DNA of 64,000 nt from Oscillospiraceae bacterium. Its GTDB lineage: Bacteria; Bacillota; Clostridia; Oscillospirales; CAG-272. The stretch is taken from positions 1 through 64,000 of the forward strand of contig QAKK01000023.1 of the NCBI GenBank assembly GCA_003343845.1, written 5' to 3'. Shown here one piece after another: positions 41,025 through 50,018 of this stretch (position 1 is its first letter; each line of letters starts with the position of its first letter). The position numbers were made by a program, and so were the translations under genes. Under the pieces are notes generated by a model that was not told the DNA's origin, did not search any database, and was given only the letters and a program-made list of their open reading frames with translations.

Positions 41025-43412
41025 TTACTGTCTGATCGTGATGCCGAGCTCACGCTCCATGGCGTCGAGGATCTTCTTTGCAGCCTTATCCGCCTCGTCG
41101 ACGGTCAGGGTATGATCCGCGCTGCGCAGCACGATGCGGAAGGTGACGCTCTTCCTGCCCTCGCCAACCTGCACGCCGCGATAGATGTCGAGCAGCTTCA
41201 CGTCCTCCAGCAGCTTCACACCGCTCTTGTACATGACCTTCTCGATCGCGCCGACTTCCAGCCCCTCCGCGCAGACAAACGAGAAGTCGCGCGTGGTTGC
41301 CGGAAACTTCGGCAGCGGCTTGTACTGCGGCTCTGCCCCGCGGTTGGCAAACAGGGCGGGCACGTCGATCTCGGCGACATAGACCGGCTGGGTCATGCTG
41401 TAGTTGGCAGCGACGACCGGGTGGATCTGCCCGAGAATGCCGAGGTAAACGCCCTCATGCGTATACAGCTCGGCGCATCTGCCGGGATGATAGGACGGGT
41501 TCTCGCTCTGGCGGACATAATCCGTGCGAATACGCGCATAGCGGGCAACCGTCTCACAGATCGACTTCAGCGTGAAGAAGTCGCCTCTGCCGTAGAAGCC
41601 GATGGTCAGCACCTTGCGCTCATCGGGCAGCGTATCCTCACCGGTGGGCGTATAGGTAGTCGCCAGCTCGTACAGCCCGACCTTCTCGTTCGAGAAGTTG
41701 GCGTTGCGCGCGAGCACCTCGAGAATCGAGGGGAGCGCCGTGGTGCGCATCACGCTGGTGTCCTCGCCGAGCGGGTTGCGGATGGTGACCGACTTCCGCT
41801 TTGCGCTGTCCTTCGGCAGTCCGATCTTATCGTAATACTTCGGGGAGATGAACGAGAAGGTGTTGATCTCATCGAGCCCCAGCCCGCAAAGCAGGCGGTG
41901 CAGTCCCGCCTCAAAGCTCTGCGACGGGCTTCTCTGCCCCTGCGTCATATTGCCGGAAATACCGGTGGATTCGATCTTGTTGTAGCCGTAGATGCGGACG
42001 ACTTCCTCGGCAATATCGTTCATGCAGAGAACGTCCTCGCGGAAGGACGGCACATAGATCTTGTCGCCCTCAACCTTGAAGCAGAGACTTTCGAGTACGC
42101 CGCGCATATAGTCGGCGGACACGTCGATGCCGAGGAACCGGTTGATGCGCTCGGGTTCGAGACGGACGACCGTCTGCTCCTTCTTGCCGGGGTACACATC
42201 GACCACACCGGTGACAACTTCACCCGCGCCGAGCAGGTTGATCAGCTCGCAGGCGCGCTCCAGCGCGCCGTAGGTGTTCTCGCGATCCAGTCCCTTTTCA
42301 AATCTGCCGGACGCCTCGGTGCGCATACCCAGCTTGCGCGAGGTGATGCGGACGGACGGACCGTCGAAGCAGGCGGACTCGAAGACGACGACCTTGGTTG
42401 CGTCGGTGATCTCGGAGTTTGCACCGCCCATCACGCCGGCAAGGGCAACCGCCTTCTTGTCGTCCGAAATGACCAGCATCTTGTCGTCGAGCGTATGATC
42501 CTTGTCATCGAGCGACTTGAAGTCCTCATTTGCGCGGGCGCGGCGGACCGTGATGGCGCTGCCGTCGAGGCAGGCATAGTCAAAGGCGTGCATCGGCTGA
42601 CCGTACTCGAGCATGACATAGTTGGTGATATCGACGATGTTGTTGATCGGGCGCACGCCTGCCGCGCGCAGACGCATCCGCAGCCACAGCGGCGAAGGCT
42701 CGATCTTCACATTCTTGACCACACGCGCGGTATAGCGCGGGCAGAGGTCGGGCGCGTCGATCGTCACCTTCAGGTACTTGTTCACATCGTCGCCGCTCTC
42801 GCGCACGACCGGCGTCGGAATGTGCGCGGGGCGCCCGAACGTGGCAGATGCCTCACGGGCAAGTCCGATGACCGACAGACAGTCCGGGCGGTTGGGTGTG
42901 ATCTCAAACTCGACCACCGTGTCCGAAAGCAGCAGCGCCTCGCGGATGTCGGTGCCGATCTTGTCCGCAAAGGACTCGCCGAGGATGCAGATGCCGTCCT
43001 CGATCGCCTCGGGCATATCATGCGTGGTCAGCCCCAGCTCGCCGATCGAGCAGAGCATGCCGTTGGACTCCACGCCGCGCAGCTTGCCGGGCTTGATGTG
43101 CACGCCGCCGGGCAGCGTGGAATTCGCCTTTGCGACGGGGATAACCGCGCCCTCGAAAATATTCTGTGCGCCGGTCACGATCTGGACAGGCTCACCCTCT
43201 CCGACATCCACCGCACAGATCTGCAGGTGGTCGGAGTTCTCATGCTTTTTGATGGAAAGGATGCGTCCGACGACGACATTTTCAATGTCCGCGCCGAGGA
43301 CGGTATAGCCCTCGACCTTGGAGCCGGTGTCGGTCATGCGGTCGCAGAATTCCTTATCCGGAATATCGGTGACATCGACGAAGTCGGTCAGCCATTTTCT
43401 TGAAAGATCCAT
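41025..43412 (-). CDS. pheT: Phenylalanyl-tRNA synthetase beta subunit
   Basis: 795 residues, the usual length. In order: an N-terminal fragment ('MDLSRKWLTDFVDVTDIPD'), an EMAP-like tRNA-binding domain ('ENVVVGRILSIKKHENSDHL', 'VQIVTGAQNI'), the B3/B4 editing region ('RPDCLSVIGLAREASATFGR', 'YTARVVKNVKIEPSPLWLRM'), B5 ('DIAEEVVRIYGYNKIEST'), the catalytic-like core ('INTFSFISPKYYD', 'VMRTTALPSILEVLARN'), and an FDX-ACB anticodon-binding domain at the end ('KFPATTRDFSFVCAEGLE'). With PheS it forms the alpha2beta2 enzyme charging tRNA-Phe. It starts 17 bases after pheS. Confidence 0.97.
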   Translation of the reverse strand: MDLSRKWLTDFVDVTDIPDKEFCDRMTDTGSKVEGYTVLGADIENVVVGRILSIKKHENSDHLQICAVDVGEGEPVQIVTGAQNIFEGAVIPVAKANSTLPGGVHIKPGKLRGVESNGMLCSIGELGLTTHDMPEAIEDGICILGESFADKIGTDIREALLLSDTVVEFEITPNRPDCLSVIGLAREASATFGRPAHIPTPVVRESGDDVNKYLKVTIDAPDLCPRYTARVVKNVKIEPSPLWLRMRLRAAGVRPINNIVDITNYVMLEYGQPMHAFDYACLDGSAITVRRARANEDFKSLDDKDHTLDDKMLVISDDKKAVALAGVMGGANSEITDATKVVVFESACFDGPSVRITSRKLGMRTEASGRFEKGLDRENTYGALERACELINLLGAGEVVTGVVDVYPGKKEQTVVRLEPERINRFLGIDVSADYMRGVLESLCFKVEGDKIYVPSFREDVLCMNDIAEEVVRIYGYNKIESTGISGNMTQGQRSPSQSFEAGLHRLLCGLGLDEINTFSFISPKYYDKIGLPKDSAKRKSVTIRNPLGEDTSVMRTTALPSILEVLARNANFSNEKVGLYELATTYTPTGEDTLPDERKVLTIGFYGRGDFFTLKSICETVARYARIRTDYVRQSENPSYHPGRCAELYTHEGVYLGILGQIHPVVAANYSMTQPVYVAEIDVPALFANRGAEPQYKPLPKFPATTRDFSFVCAEGLEVGAIEKVMYKSGVKLLEDVKLLDIYRGVQVGEGRKSVTFRIVLRSADHTLTVDEADKAAKKILDAMERELGITIRQ

Positions 43413-43429
43413 TGTATTTCTCCCCTTTC

Positions 43430-44446
43430 TCAGTTGAACTGCTTCAGGAAACGAACATCGTTTTCATAAAGCAGGCGCATATCGTCGATGTTGTACTTGC
43501 GCATGACGATGCGCTCGATGCCGAGACCGAAAGCGAAGCCGCTGTACACATCGGGGTCAATGTCGCAGCCGCGCAGGACGTTGGGATGCACCATGCCCGC
43601 GCCGAGGATCTCGATCCAGCCCTCGCCCTTGCAGAGGCTGCATCCCTTGCCGCCGCAGACAAAGCAGGAGACGTCAACCTCGGCGGACGGCTCGGTGAAC
43701 GGAAAATGGTGAGGACGGAAGCGGATGCGCGTGTCCTCGCCGAACATCTTCTTGGCGAAGAGCTCCAGCGTGCCTTTCAGGTCGCCCATTGTGATGCCCT
43801 TGTCCACAACGAGACCCTCGAGCTGGTGGAACAGCGGCGAATGCGTCGCGTCCACGGCGTCCGAACGGTATACACGGCCGGGCGAAATGATGCGGATCGG
43901 CGGCTTTTTCTTCTCCATCGTGCGCACCTGCACGGGGGAGGTCTGCGAGCGCAGCAGGATCTTGTCCGTGATGTAGAAGGTGTCCTGCGTATCGCGCGCC
44001 GGATGGTTCTCCGGGATGTTCAGCGCCTGGAAGTTGTAGTAATCGTACTCCACCTCGGGTCCCTCGACGATCTCAAAGCCGAGACCGATGAAGATGTCCT
44101 CAAGCTCGGTCTGAACGAGCGAGAGCGGGTGACGGCTGCCGACGGTCATCGGCTCTGTGGGCAGGGTGACGTCCACCGTCTCCGCCTCGAGCTTGGCTTC
44201 AAGCGCTGCTTCGTGTGCTGCTGCTTTTTTCTCCTCGATCAGCTGCTCGATGTAGGCGCGGACTTCGTTCGCCATCTGACCGACCTTCGGTCTTTCCTCG
44301 GCGGAAAGCTGCCCCATGCCGCGCAGCACGCTTGTCAGCTCACCCTTCTTGCCGAGGTACTGCACACGCAGCGCTTCCAGGTCAGCATTCTTCTCGCTGA
44401 GCCTTGCCGCCGCCTCGGCTTTGATCTTTTCCAGCATTTCTTTCAA
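43430..44446 (-). CDS. pheS: Phenylalanyl-tRNA synthetase alpha subunit
   Basis: A ~338-residue protein. GGAGG lies nine bases before a TTG at 44444-44446; the first ATG three codons later is too far from it, so TTG is the likely start. The N-terminal coiled coil ('ALRVQYLGKKGELTSVLRGM') binds tRNA. Class II motifs follow: 'ENHPARDTQDTFYI' with motif 2 'RIISPGRVYRSDAVDATHSP', 'FHQLEGLVVDKGITMGDLKG' and motif 3 'AFGLGIERIVMRKYNIDD'. It is controlled by the T-box leader immediately upstream. Confidence 0.97.
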   Translation of the reverse strand: MKEMLEKIKAEAAARLSEKNADLEALRVQYLGKKGELTSVLRGMGQLSAEERPKVGQMANEVRAYIEQLIEEKKAAAHEAALEAKLEAETVDVTLPTEPMTVGSRHPLSLVQTELEDIFIGLGFEIVEGPEVEYDYYNFQALNIPENHPARDTQDTFYITDKILLRSQTSPVQVRTMEKKKPPIRIISPGRVYRSDAVDATHSPLFHQLEGLVVDKGITMGDLKGTLELFAKKMFGEDTRIRFRPHHFPFTEPSAEVDVSCFVCGGKGCSLCKGEGWIEILGAGMVHPNVLRGCDIDPDVYSGFAFGLGIERIVMRKYNIDDMRLLYENDVRFLKQFN

Positions 44447-44469
44447 ATCGAAACGCCTCCTTATATATA

Positions 44470-44739
44470 TTTTTTCCTTTTTGCAAACAAAAACCGCCCC
44501 GAAAAACGGCAAAACCGTTTTCCGGGACGGATAGTTTCGTATCCGCGGTACCACCCGCATTCCGACTGTAAAGCCGACACTTTACCGCTCTGTAACGGGA
44601 GCACCCGTGCGGGGCTACTTTGCGTTCACCTCGCAGGCTCCGAAGCGAAACGCGCTCTTTCCCGTGCAAAACCGCTTGCAGCCGCGGCGGTTCTCTCTGT
44701 GTGACACGACAGCGAAAAGAGGCAAACTTCATCTGCGCC
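44470..44739 (-). promoter_or_regulatory. T-box leader (tRNA-Phe-responsive riboswitch) of pheST
   Basis: On the minus strand the leader contains the conserved T-box gggtggtaccgcgg (44543-44556). This is followed by a terminator hairpin (44488-44530) with an inner aaaacggttttgccgttt-type stem and a T-tract. Upstream, 44560-44739 folds into GC-rich stems. Uncharged tRNA-Phe should pair with the T-box and favour the antiterminator. I could not assign the UUC/UUU specifier with certainty; a TTC in a loop near 44648 is a candidate. Confidence 0.9.
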
Positions 44740-44745
44740 GACATG

Positions 44746-44774
44746 ATTGTAGCACAGAAAATGTCGGAATGCAA
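44746..44774 (-). promoter_or_regulatory. Promoter of the T-box-pheST unit
   Basis: Minus strand: TTGCAT (44769-44774), 17-bp spacer, TACAAT (44746-44751). Together with the T-box this accounts for the gene-free stretch 44447-44780. Confidence 0.8.
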
Positions 44775-44780
44775 GAGGTT

Positions 44781-45131
44781 TTACGCATTTTTTGCGCGAC
44801 GGAGTTTCTTTGCGGTGAGGTCATAGCTTTTCCGGATCAGCGGCAGGATCGCATCGTCGGTCATGCTGCCGTCCAGCACCAGGCTGACCCAATGCCGCTT
44901 GTTCATATGATACGCCGGCAGCACCGCCGTATACAGCTCGCGCAGGATGAAGCAGTCCTCCGGCGTCTGTTTGAGGTTCATCCAGACATGCCCCTCCCGC
45001 TCAAAGATCATGGCAAAGCACCTGTCGCCGAGCCGATGCCGCATGACCGTCCAGTTTGCATCGTCAAACGGATAGTCCTCGTAAGCATCGTCCAGCATGC
45101 AGGCGGCAATCGCGTCTTCCCGTGTGGTCAT
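44781..45131 (-). CDS. MmcQ/YjbR family protein
   Basis: A 116-residue protein with family features: 'YEDYPFDDANWTVMRH', 'CFAMIFEREGHVWMNLKQTP', 'PAYHMNKRHWVSLVLDGSM' and a C-terminal 'IRKSYDLTAKKLRR'. The fold resembles a double-stranded DNA-binding CyaY-like domain, but the cellular role is not established. It follows the aldose-epimerase-like gene by 17 bases and ends shortly before the pheS promoter. Confidence 0.88.
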   Translation of the reverse strand: MTTREDAIAACMLDDAYEDYPFDDANWTVMRHRLGDRCFAMIFEREGHVWMNLKQTPEDCFILRELYTAVLPAYHMNKRHWVSLVLDGSMTDDAILPLIRKSYDLTAKKLRRAKNA

Positions 45132-45148
45132 ACGGCAAAAACCGGAAC

Positions 45149-46027
45149 TCAGCCGACGCGGAAGGTGATGGCGCGCGTAAAGGTCTCGCCGACTTCCGCT
45201 TTCTCAATGCCGAGTTTGGTCTCCCAGACGTGGTCGGTGTCCGTCGGGTCGCTCGTGCCGCACCACGGCTCGATGCAGAGAATCTGCATCTTTGCGCCGA
45301 CGCCCCACAGGCACATGAACGGGAAGTCGCGGATGCCCATCTCGACAAATCTGCCCGACTTCTTCGAGAGCAGCGTGATGGTGTCCGCATGTACGTTGCC
45401 GTACAGCATCGGTCCGTTATCGAAGAAATGCTCGCCGACGTGAATGTCGTTTCCGTCCATCGGCAGCTTCGAGGTTTTGCCGGTGAGCAGGCGCGTGCCC
45501 TCCTCGGCATCAAGCAGATTGATTGACTGCGGGCGGTCAAAGCGCAGGACATAGTCCTCGCCGCTCTCGCCGAGCTCGATCGGGCAATAGAAGCCCGGGT
45601 GCGCGCCGAGCGAGAAATACATCGTCTTGTCGTCGCGGTTGACGACCTCAAAGCGCTCCTCCAGCACATCGTCCTTCAGCGTGAAGATCACGCGGAACAG
45701 GAACTCGTAGGGGAAGAAGAAGCGGGTGTCTTCGTTTGCCGCGAGCTCAAGCACGAGATGCGTCCTGTCGTATTCGGCGACTGCAAACTCCGCATCCTTG
45801 GCAAAGCCGTGCATCGTAGCCGGGTAAACTTTGCCGCCGATGATCGTGCGGTCATGCGCGATTCTGCCGGGGTTGGGGAACAGCAGGATAGAATGCGCGT
45901 TCCAGATCTCTGCGCCGGGCTGCCAGATGTATTCCTTTTCGGTCTCCTTGGAATAAATGCTGAGCAGTTCCGCGCCCTTGGTGGCAACGCGCGCGGTCAG
46001 TCGATCGTTTTCCAGTATGTACTTCAA
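45149..46027 (-). CDS. Aldose 1-epimerase-like (LacX-type) protein
   Basis: A 292-residue protein. The start is a TTG at 46025-46027 with AAGAAGG eight bases before. It has the galactose-mutarotase fold: 'ARVATKGAELLSIYSKETEK', 'YIWQPGAEIWNAHSILLFPN', 'PATMHGFAKDAEF' with a catalytic-type His, 'FSLGAHPGFYCPIELGESGE', and 'FMCLWGVGAKMQILCIEPWC' with the Glu. LacX-type members act on phosphorylated or modified hexoses in some species. It is next to a GH43 gene, so a role in plant-sugar use is plausible. Confidence 0.88.
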   Translation of the reverse strand: MKYILENDRLTARVATKGAELLSIYSKETEKEYIWQPGAEIWNAHSILLFPNPGRIAHDRTIIGGKVYPATMHGFAKDAEFAVAEYDRTHLVLELAANEDTRFFFPYEFLFRVIFTLKDDVLEERFEVVNRDDKTMYFSLGAHPGFYCPIELGESGEDYVLRFDRPQSINLLDAEEGTRLLTGKTSKLPMDGNDIHVGEHFFDNGPMLYGNVHADTITLLSKKSGRFVEMGIRDFPFMCLWGVGAKMQILCIEPWCGTSDPTDTDHVWETKLGIEKAEVGETFTRAITFRVG

Positions 46028-46095
46028 AATGCAAACCTTCTTTTTTTTAATATATTTTCAGTTGTGAACGGAAGACAAAAATGGGGATACGGGGG

Positions 46096-47046
46096 TTATA
46101 CGGGGATCTCGATGTCGTCCTCGGGCGATGCCGCCTTGCCAAACACGGGAACATCGCCGTCCCAGGTGAAGGGCTGTGCGCGCATGCCGCGGCCGACCCA
46201 GCCGCCTTTCGCATCGCGGCGGGCATGATAGATGATGAAATCGGTCTTGCCGTCCGCCGCTTTGACAAACGAGCAATGCCCCGGACCGTGTGCGCCCTCG
46301 CCCTCGGTGAAGACAGGCTCGGCACATTTTTCCCAGCACTTCGGATCCAGCGGATCGCCGCCGCGGAAGGTCAGTCTGCCGAGGCAGTAATGGCGGCACC
46401 AGCTGCCCGCTGCCGAGTAGATGATGTGCACCGTACCGTCCTTTTCGAGCACCTGCGGCCCCTCATTGACGGCAGGCAGGCACTTGCCGGACTTGGTGGG
46501 ACCGCTGCCGCGCTTCTCCCAGTCGTACTCCGGCGTGCTGAGCAGCACGCGCGCGCCGCAAAGCTCGGTCGGAGACTTCATCGGCGCGATATAGATATTC
46601 TGGTGCGTGTTTTCACGGCTCTCCCAACCCGACCAGACAAAGTAGAGCCTGCCGCCGTAGGGCAGCACCGTGCCGTCGATCGCCCAGCAGCCGCTGCCGT
46701 CGTCGAGCATACCGACAAGCTCATACGCGCCGTCCGGGCGACCGTTTGTCGATTTCAGCACGTACATGTGATGGTTGACGTTGGCGCCGTCATCCGCCGC
46801 AACATAGCAGTACCAGTTGCCGTCCAGGTAATGGATCTCGGGCGCCCACAACTCCTTGGAATAGGGCTTGCCCGCCGCGGGACGGAAAATGCACTTGCCG
46901 TCCTGCTTCAGGTGGTGAATATTGTCCGCCGAACTGACGGCAACACCGCCGTCGGCGCTGTAGACATAGTAATACCGATCCTCAAAGCGCACGACAAACG
47001 GGTCGGCGCCGTTTTCGGTGATCGGGTTCCTGAAAGTTTCGGTCAT
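46096..47046 (-). CDS. Glycoside hydrolase family 43 enzyme (probable arabinosidase/xylosidase)
   Basis: A ~316-residue protein; the ATG at 47044-47046 has GAGG upstream, better placed than an ATG 27 bases earlier. The five-bladed propeller catalytic residues fit GH43: base Asp in 'NGADPFVVRFEDRYYYVYSA', the pKa-modulating Asp in 'WAIDGTVLPYGGRLYFVWSG', and acid Glu in 'LPAVNEGPQVLEKDGTVHII'. 'HGPGHCSFV' carries the conserved His. No signal peptide is present, so it acts inside on imported oligosaccharides. The mutarotase gene downstream suggests a small sugar-use unit. Confidence 0.9.
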   Translation of the reverse strand: MTETFRNPITENGADPFVVRFEDRYYYVYSADGGVAVSSADNIHHLKQDGKCIFRPAAGKPYSKELWAPEIHYLDGNWYCYVAADDGANVNHHMYVLKSTNGRPDGAYELVGMLDDGSGCWAIDGTVLPYGGRLYFVWSGWESRENTHQNIYIAPMKSPTELCGARVLLSTPEYDWEKRGSGPTKSGKCLPAVNEGPQVLEKDGTVHIIYSAAGSWCRHYCLGRLTFRGGDPLDPKCWEKCAEPVFTEGEGAHGPGHCSFVKAADGKTDFIIYHARRDAKGGWVGRGMRAQPFTWDGDVPVFGKAASPEDDIEIPV

Positions 47047-47081
47047 ATTTACCTCACGATAGATATAATTCATCCTCTGTT

Positions 47082-47110
47082 AGTTTAACACAGGACAGAG
47101 AATATGGCAA
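47082..47110 (-). promoter_or_regulatory. Promoter of the GH43 unit
   Basis: Minus strand: TTGCCA (47105-47110), 17-bp spacer, TAAACT (47082-47087). Confidence 0.65.
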
Positions 47111-47177
47111 TACAAAAAAGCCGCTTTCTTTGTGTGATATGTTTGAAAGATTTCCAAAAATATTTTTGAAATATGTA

Positions 47178-47206
47178 TTGCTTTTTTGCAGCGGGTATGG
47201 TAAAAT
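47178..47206 (+). promoter_or_regulatory. secG promoter
   Basis: TTGCTT (47178-47183), 17-bp spacer, TAAAAT (47201-47206). Confidence 0.7.
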
Positions 47207-47250
47207 GTAATCCGCATTGTGAAAAAGCAACCTATCGGAGGAAATATAAA

Positions 47251-47631
47251 ATGACGACTCTTGAACTTGTACTCGGTATTATTCTTCTCATCGGCGCACT
47301 GTTCCTCGTTGTCGCCGTTCTGATGCAGCACGGCAAGTCGAAGAACCTGTCCGGCACGATTGCGGGCGGCGCAGAGACTTTCTTCGGCAAGACCAAGGGC
47401 AGAGCGATCGACAAGGTGCTCTCCAGAGTCACCTCGGTTGTCGCTGTTGTGTTTGTTGTGCTCGTTGTCGTGATCTACGCGATCGAGAGCCCCAACTACA
47501 CGCCCAATACGAGCGTGAACACCGGTCTCGGCGGCGATGATTACCACGGCGTTGCCACGTCGGCAGCCACCACAGAAGCTACCGAACCTGCGGCAACAGA
47601 AGCAACCGATTCCACCACCGCAGCCGAATAA
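47251..47631 (+). CDS. secG: Preprotein translocase subunit SecG
   Basis: A 126-residue protein with GGAGGAA before the ATG. Two membrane helices ('LVLGIILLIGALFLVVAVLM', 'VVAVVFVVLVVVIYAI') enclose the SecG loop 'QHGKSKNLSGTIAGGAETFF'. A Thr/Ala/Glu-rich tail of ~45 residues makes it longer than usual. SecG assists the SecYEG channel. Position before rnr is the standard Firmicutes order, although smpB does not follow rnr here. Confidence 0.93.
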   Translation: MTTLELVLGIILLIGALFLVVAVLMQHGKSKNLSGTIAGGAETFFGKTKGRAIDKVLSRVTSVVAVVFVVLVVVIYAIESPNYTPNTSVNTGLGGDDYHGVATSAATTEATEPAATEATDSTTAAE

Positions 47632-47648
47632 TTCAAGTATGTATGCCG

Positions 47649-47690
47649 AATCCGCTTTTGGTTGAAACTGATCAAAAGCGGATTTTTTTG
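47649..47690 (+). terminator. Terminator/attenuator between secG and rnr
   Basis: The stem aatccgcttttg/caaaagcggatt is followed by seven T residues. It lies inside the secG-rnr gap and may reduce read-through into rnr. Confidence 0.85.
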
Positions 47691-47706
47691 TGCGGAAAAG
47701 GAAACC

Positions 47707-49809
47707 ATGAAAAGAAACAGAAGAAAGAAATCAAACGGCGGCGCACCCGAAAACGTGGCAAAAGCCCTGCGCCGCCGCAGCCGCGTGAAGCGGCAGACGG
47801 CGGACGGACGCGGCAAAACTGCGCCGCACCGCACGGCGGAAACCGTCACGCTGGAGGGCGTTTTTGCCGCGACCGAGCGCGGGTTCGGCTTTGTCACCGT
47901 GACCGAGGAATCCCCGCTGACCGAGGATATCTTCATACCCGCGAGAAAGCGCGGCGGCGCGATGGCGGGCGACACCGTGACCGTCGCCGTGCGGAAGCGC
48001 GACCTGCGCCCGACGGCGGGCGGCGACTTCCGCATTGAGGGTGAGATCACCGGCATTCTCTCGCGCGGCTTTAACGAGCTGTGCGGCACACTCGTCGAAA
48101 CAGAGGGCGCGGAGCGCCGCTTTGCGCCTTTCCGCGTCATCCCGGACAATCTGCGGCTTGCCGACGCGGTGGAGGTCGCAAGCGCCGCCGATGCTGCGCC
48201 CGGCGACAAGGTGCTTGTGCGCATCACCGACTACGGCGACAGCCGCCGCCCGCCGCGCGGCGAGATTCTGCGCAGCCTCGGCGCTTCCCTGTCGCTCGGC
48301 GCCAACTATGAATCCGTGCTGCTCGCCGCCGGCATCCGCACCGAATTCCCGGACGAGGTGCTGCGCGATGCCGAGCACGCCGCAGCGGAGCCGATCAGCC
48401 CCGCAGGCAGGCTGGATCTGCGTGATGCGGCGATCCTCACGATCGACGGCGCGGATGCAAAGGACCTCGACGATGCGATCTCACTGGAAAAGACCGCAGA
48501 CGGCTGGCTGCTCGGCGTCCACATCGCCGATGTCTCGCACTATGTCCGTGAGGGTTCGCCCACCGACAAGGAGGCAATCGCGCGCGGCACGAGCGTCTAT
48601 TTCACCGACAAGGTTGTGCCGATGCTGCCCGAATGCCTCTCCAACGGCGTCTGCTCGCTGAATGCGGGTACGGACAAATACGCGCTCAGCGCGCGGATCA
48701 CCCTGGACAAGCAGGGCAGGATCAAGGACTGCCGCGTGGAAAATTCGATCATCCGTTCCAAGGTGCGCGGCGTGTACAGCGAGGTCAACGACCTCTTTGA
48801 AAAGAAGAGCAAATCGAAGTTCTACGCAAAATACAAGCCTGTCTACAAAATGCTCTGCGACATGTACCCGCTCTATCAGCTGCTGGCAGCAAATTCGACC
48901 GCACGCGGCGTACTTGAGCTGGAAAGCGCCGAGGCGAAGATCATCCTCGATGACGCCGGCATGCCGGTGGACGTCGTCAAGCGTGAGCGTGGCGACGCGG
49001 AGAAAATGATCGAGCAGTTCATGCTCACCGCCAATGAGGCAGTCGCGCGCTTCATGTGCGCAAAACGCGTGCCCTGTGTCTTCCGCGTGCACGAAGCCCC
49101 TTCCGAGGAAAAGCTGACGACCTACAAAAACTTCGTACACAACCTCGGGCTGTCCATCCTGCCGCTGAAGGCCGAAAAACTGACGACCGGCGCATTCGCG
49201 CCCGTCCTCGCCGAGGCGGAGGAAAAGGGATTCGGCAGTGTACTCTCGCGCATCACGCTGCGCACGCAGATGAAAGCGAAGTACAGCGCCGTGCGCGGCA
49301 ACCACTTCGGGCTCGGGCTGGAATACTACTGCCACTTCACTTCCCCCATCCGCCGCTATCCCGACCTGTCGGTGCATCGCATCCTGAAATACACGCTGGC
49401 AAACGGCGCACCCGCCGCCGCAAAGCATTATGCCGCGTTTGCCGCCGAGAGCGCCGAGCGCTCGAGCGAGAACGAACTGCGCGCCCTCTCCGCCGAACGG
49501 GACATTGAAGATCTGTACAAGGTCATTTACATGCAGAAAGCCGTGGGCGAGACCTTTGATGCGGTCATCAGCTCGGTGACCTCGTTCGGACTGTTCTGCG
49601 AGCTGGAAAACACCTGCGAGGGGCTGATCCCGATCGAGCGGCTCGGCGAGGGCTACAGCTTTAGCGAAGACGCGCTCACGTTGTCGCGCGGCAAGCATGC
49701 CTACAAGCTCGGGCAGCCGCTCCGCGTCCGCGTGACCGAGGCAAACGTCCTGCGCCGCCGCGTCTATATGGAGCTTGCGGAAGAAGAAAGCGGAAAGAAA
49801 AAGAGATAA
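47707..49809 (+). CDS. rnr: Ribonuclease R
   Basis: A 700-residue protein; the ATG at 47707 follows AAGGAAA. A basic N-terminus of ~50 residues precedes the cold-shock domain ('GVFAATERGFGFVTVTEESP', 'DIFIPARKRGGAMAGDTV'). The RNB catalytic domain has 'ILTIDGADAKDLDDAISLEK' with the metal-binding Asp cluster, then 'PVFYHVEAP'-like 'VPCVFRVHEAPSEEKL' and 'HYCHFTSPIRRYPDLSVHRI'-type 'YCHFTSPIRRYPDLSVHRIL'. A C-terminal S1 domain follows ('VISSVTSFGLFCELENTCEG'). It is a 3'-5' exoribonuclease degrading structured RNA and acting with trans-translation. Confidence 0.96.
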   Translation: MKRNRRKKSNGGAPENVAKALRRRSRVKRQTADGRGKTAPHRTAETVTLEGVFAATERGFGFVTVTEESPLTEDIFIPARKRGGAMAGDTVTVAVRKRDLRPTAGGDFRIEGEITGILSRGFNELCGTLVETEGAERRFAPFRVIPDNLRLADAVEVASAADAAPGDKVLVRITDYGDSRRPPRGEILRSLGASLSLGANYESVLLAAGIRTEFPDEVLRDAEHAAAEPISPAGRLDLRDAAILTIDGADAKDLDDAISLEKTADGWLLGVHIADVSHYVREGSPTDKEAIARGTSVYFTDKVVPMLPECLSNGVCSLNAGTDKYALSARITLDKQGRIKDCRVENSIIRSKVRGVYSEVNDLFEKKSKSKFYAKYKPVYKMLCDMYPLYQLLAANSTARGVLELESAEAKIILDDAGMPVDVVKRERGDAEKMIEQFMLTANEAVARFMCAKRVPCVFRVHEAPSEEKLTTYKNFVHNLGLSILPLKAEKLTTGAFAPVLAEAEEKGFGSVLSRITLRTQMKAKYSAVRGNHFGLGLEYYCHFTSPIRRYPDLSVHRILKYTLANGAPAAAKHYAAFAAESAERSSENELRALSAERDIEDLYKVIYMQKAVGETFDAVISSVTSFGLFCELENTCEGLIPIERLGEGYSFSEDALTLSRGKHAYKLGQPLRVRVTEANVLRRRVYMELAEEESGKKKR

Positions 49810-49902
49810 GTATAGCGCAGACCGTCGGGGACGCAATAAATACCGTATGGCAGGCGCTTGCTCCCGCCGCATCTCCGCCTTCCCCCGTGGGGAAGGCTAT
49901 AC
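49810..49902. repeat. Short element with inverted ends after rnr
   Basis: gtatagc (49810-49816) and gctatac (49896-49902) are inverted at the ends of a ~93-base non-coding stretch. It contains a hairpin ccttccccc..ggggaagg. It looks like a small palindromic repeat unit, but no second copy is seen in the window. Confidence 0.3.
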
Positions 49903-49915
49903 TATACCTCACGAA

Positions 49916-49943
49916 AAACCGCCCTCATGCGAGGGCGTTTTTT
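49916..49943 (+). terminator. rnr terminator
   Basis: The stem cgccctc/gagggcg with a 4-base loop, followed by six T residues. Confidence 0.9.
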
Positions 49944-49949
49944 CTGCGG

Positions 49950-49978
49950 TTGACTTTGGCAGCGAAATATGATAGAAT
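49950..49978 (+). promoter_or_regulatory. Promoter of the DUF1934-holA-rnmV unit
   Basis: TTGACT (49950-49955), 17-bp spacer, TAGAAT (49973-49978). A ggcgg/ccgcc hairpin (around 49992-50006) lies in the leader just before the start codon. Confidence 0.8.
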
Positions 49979-50018
49979 ACACTCCGGAGACGGCGGCAAA
50001 ACCGCCGTATAATTTTCA

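Noticed and set aside
40917..43403. 828-codon open frame on the plus strand opposite pheT
   Set aside because: It is the antisense of an unmistakable pheT. Long antisense frames are expected in GC-rich DNA, and the sequence has no recognisable domain.
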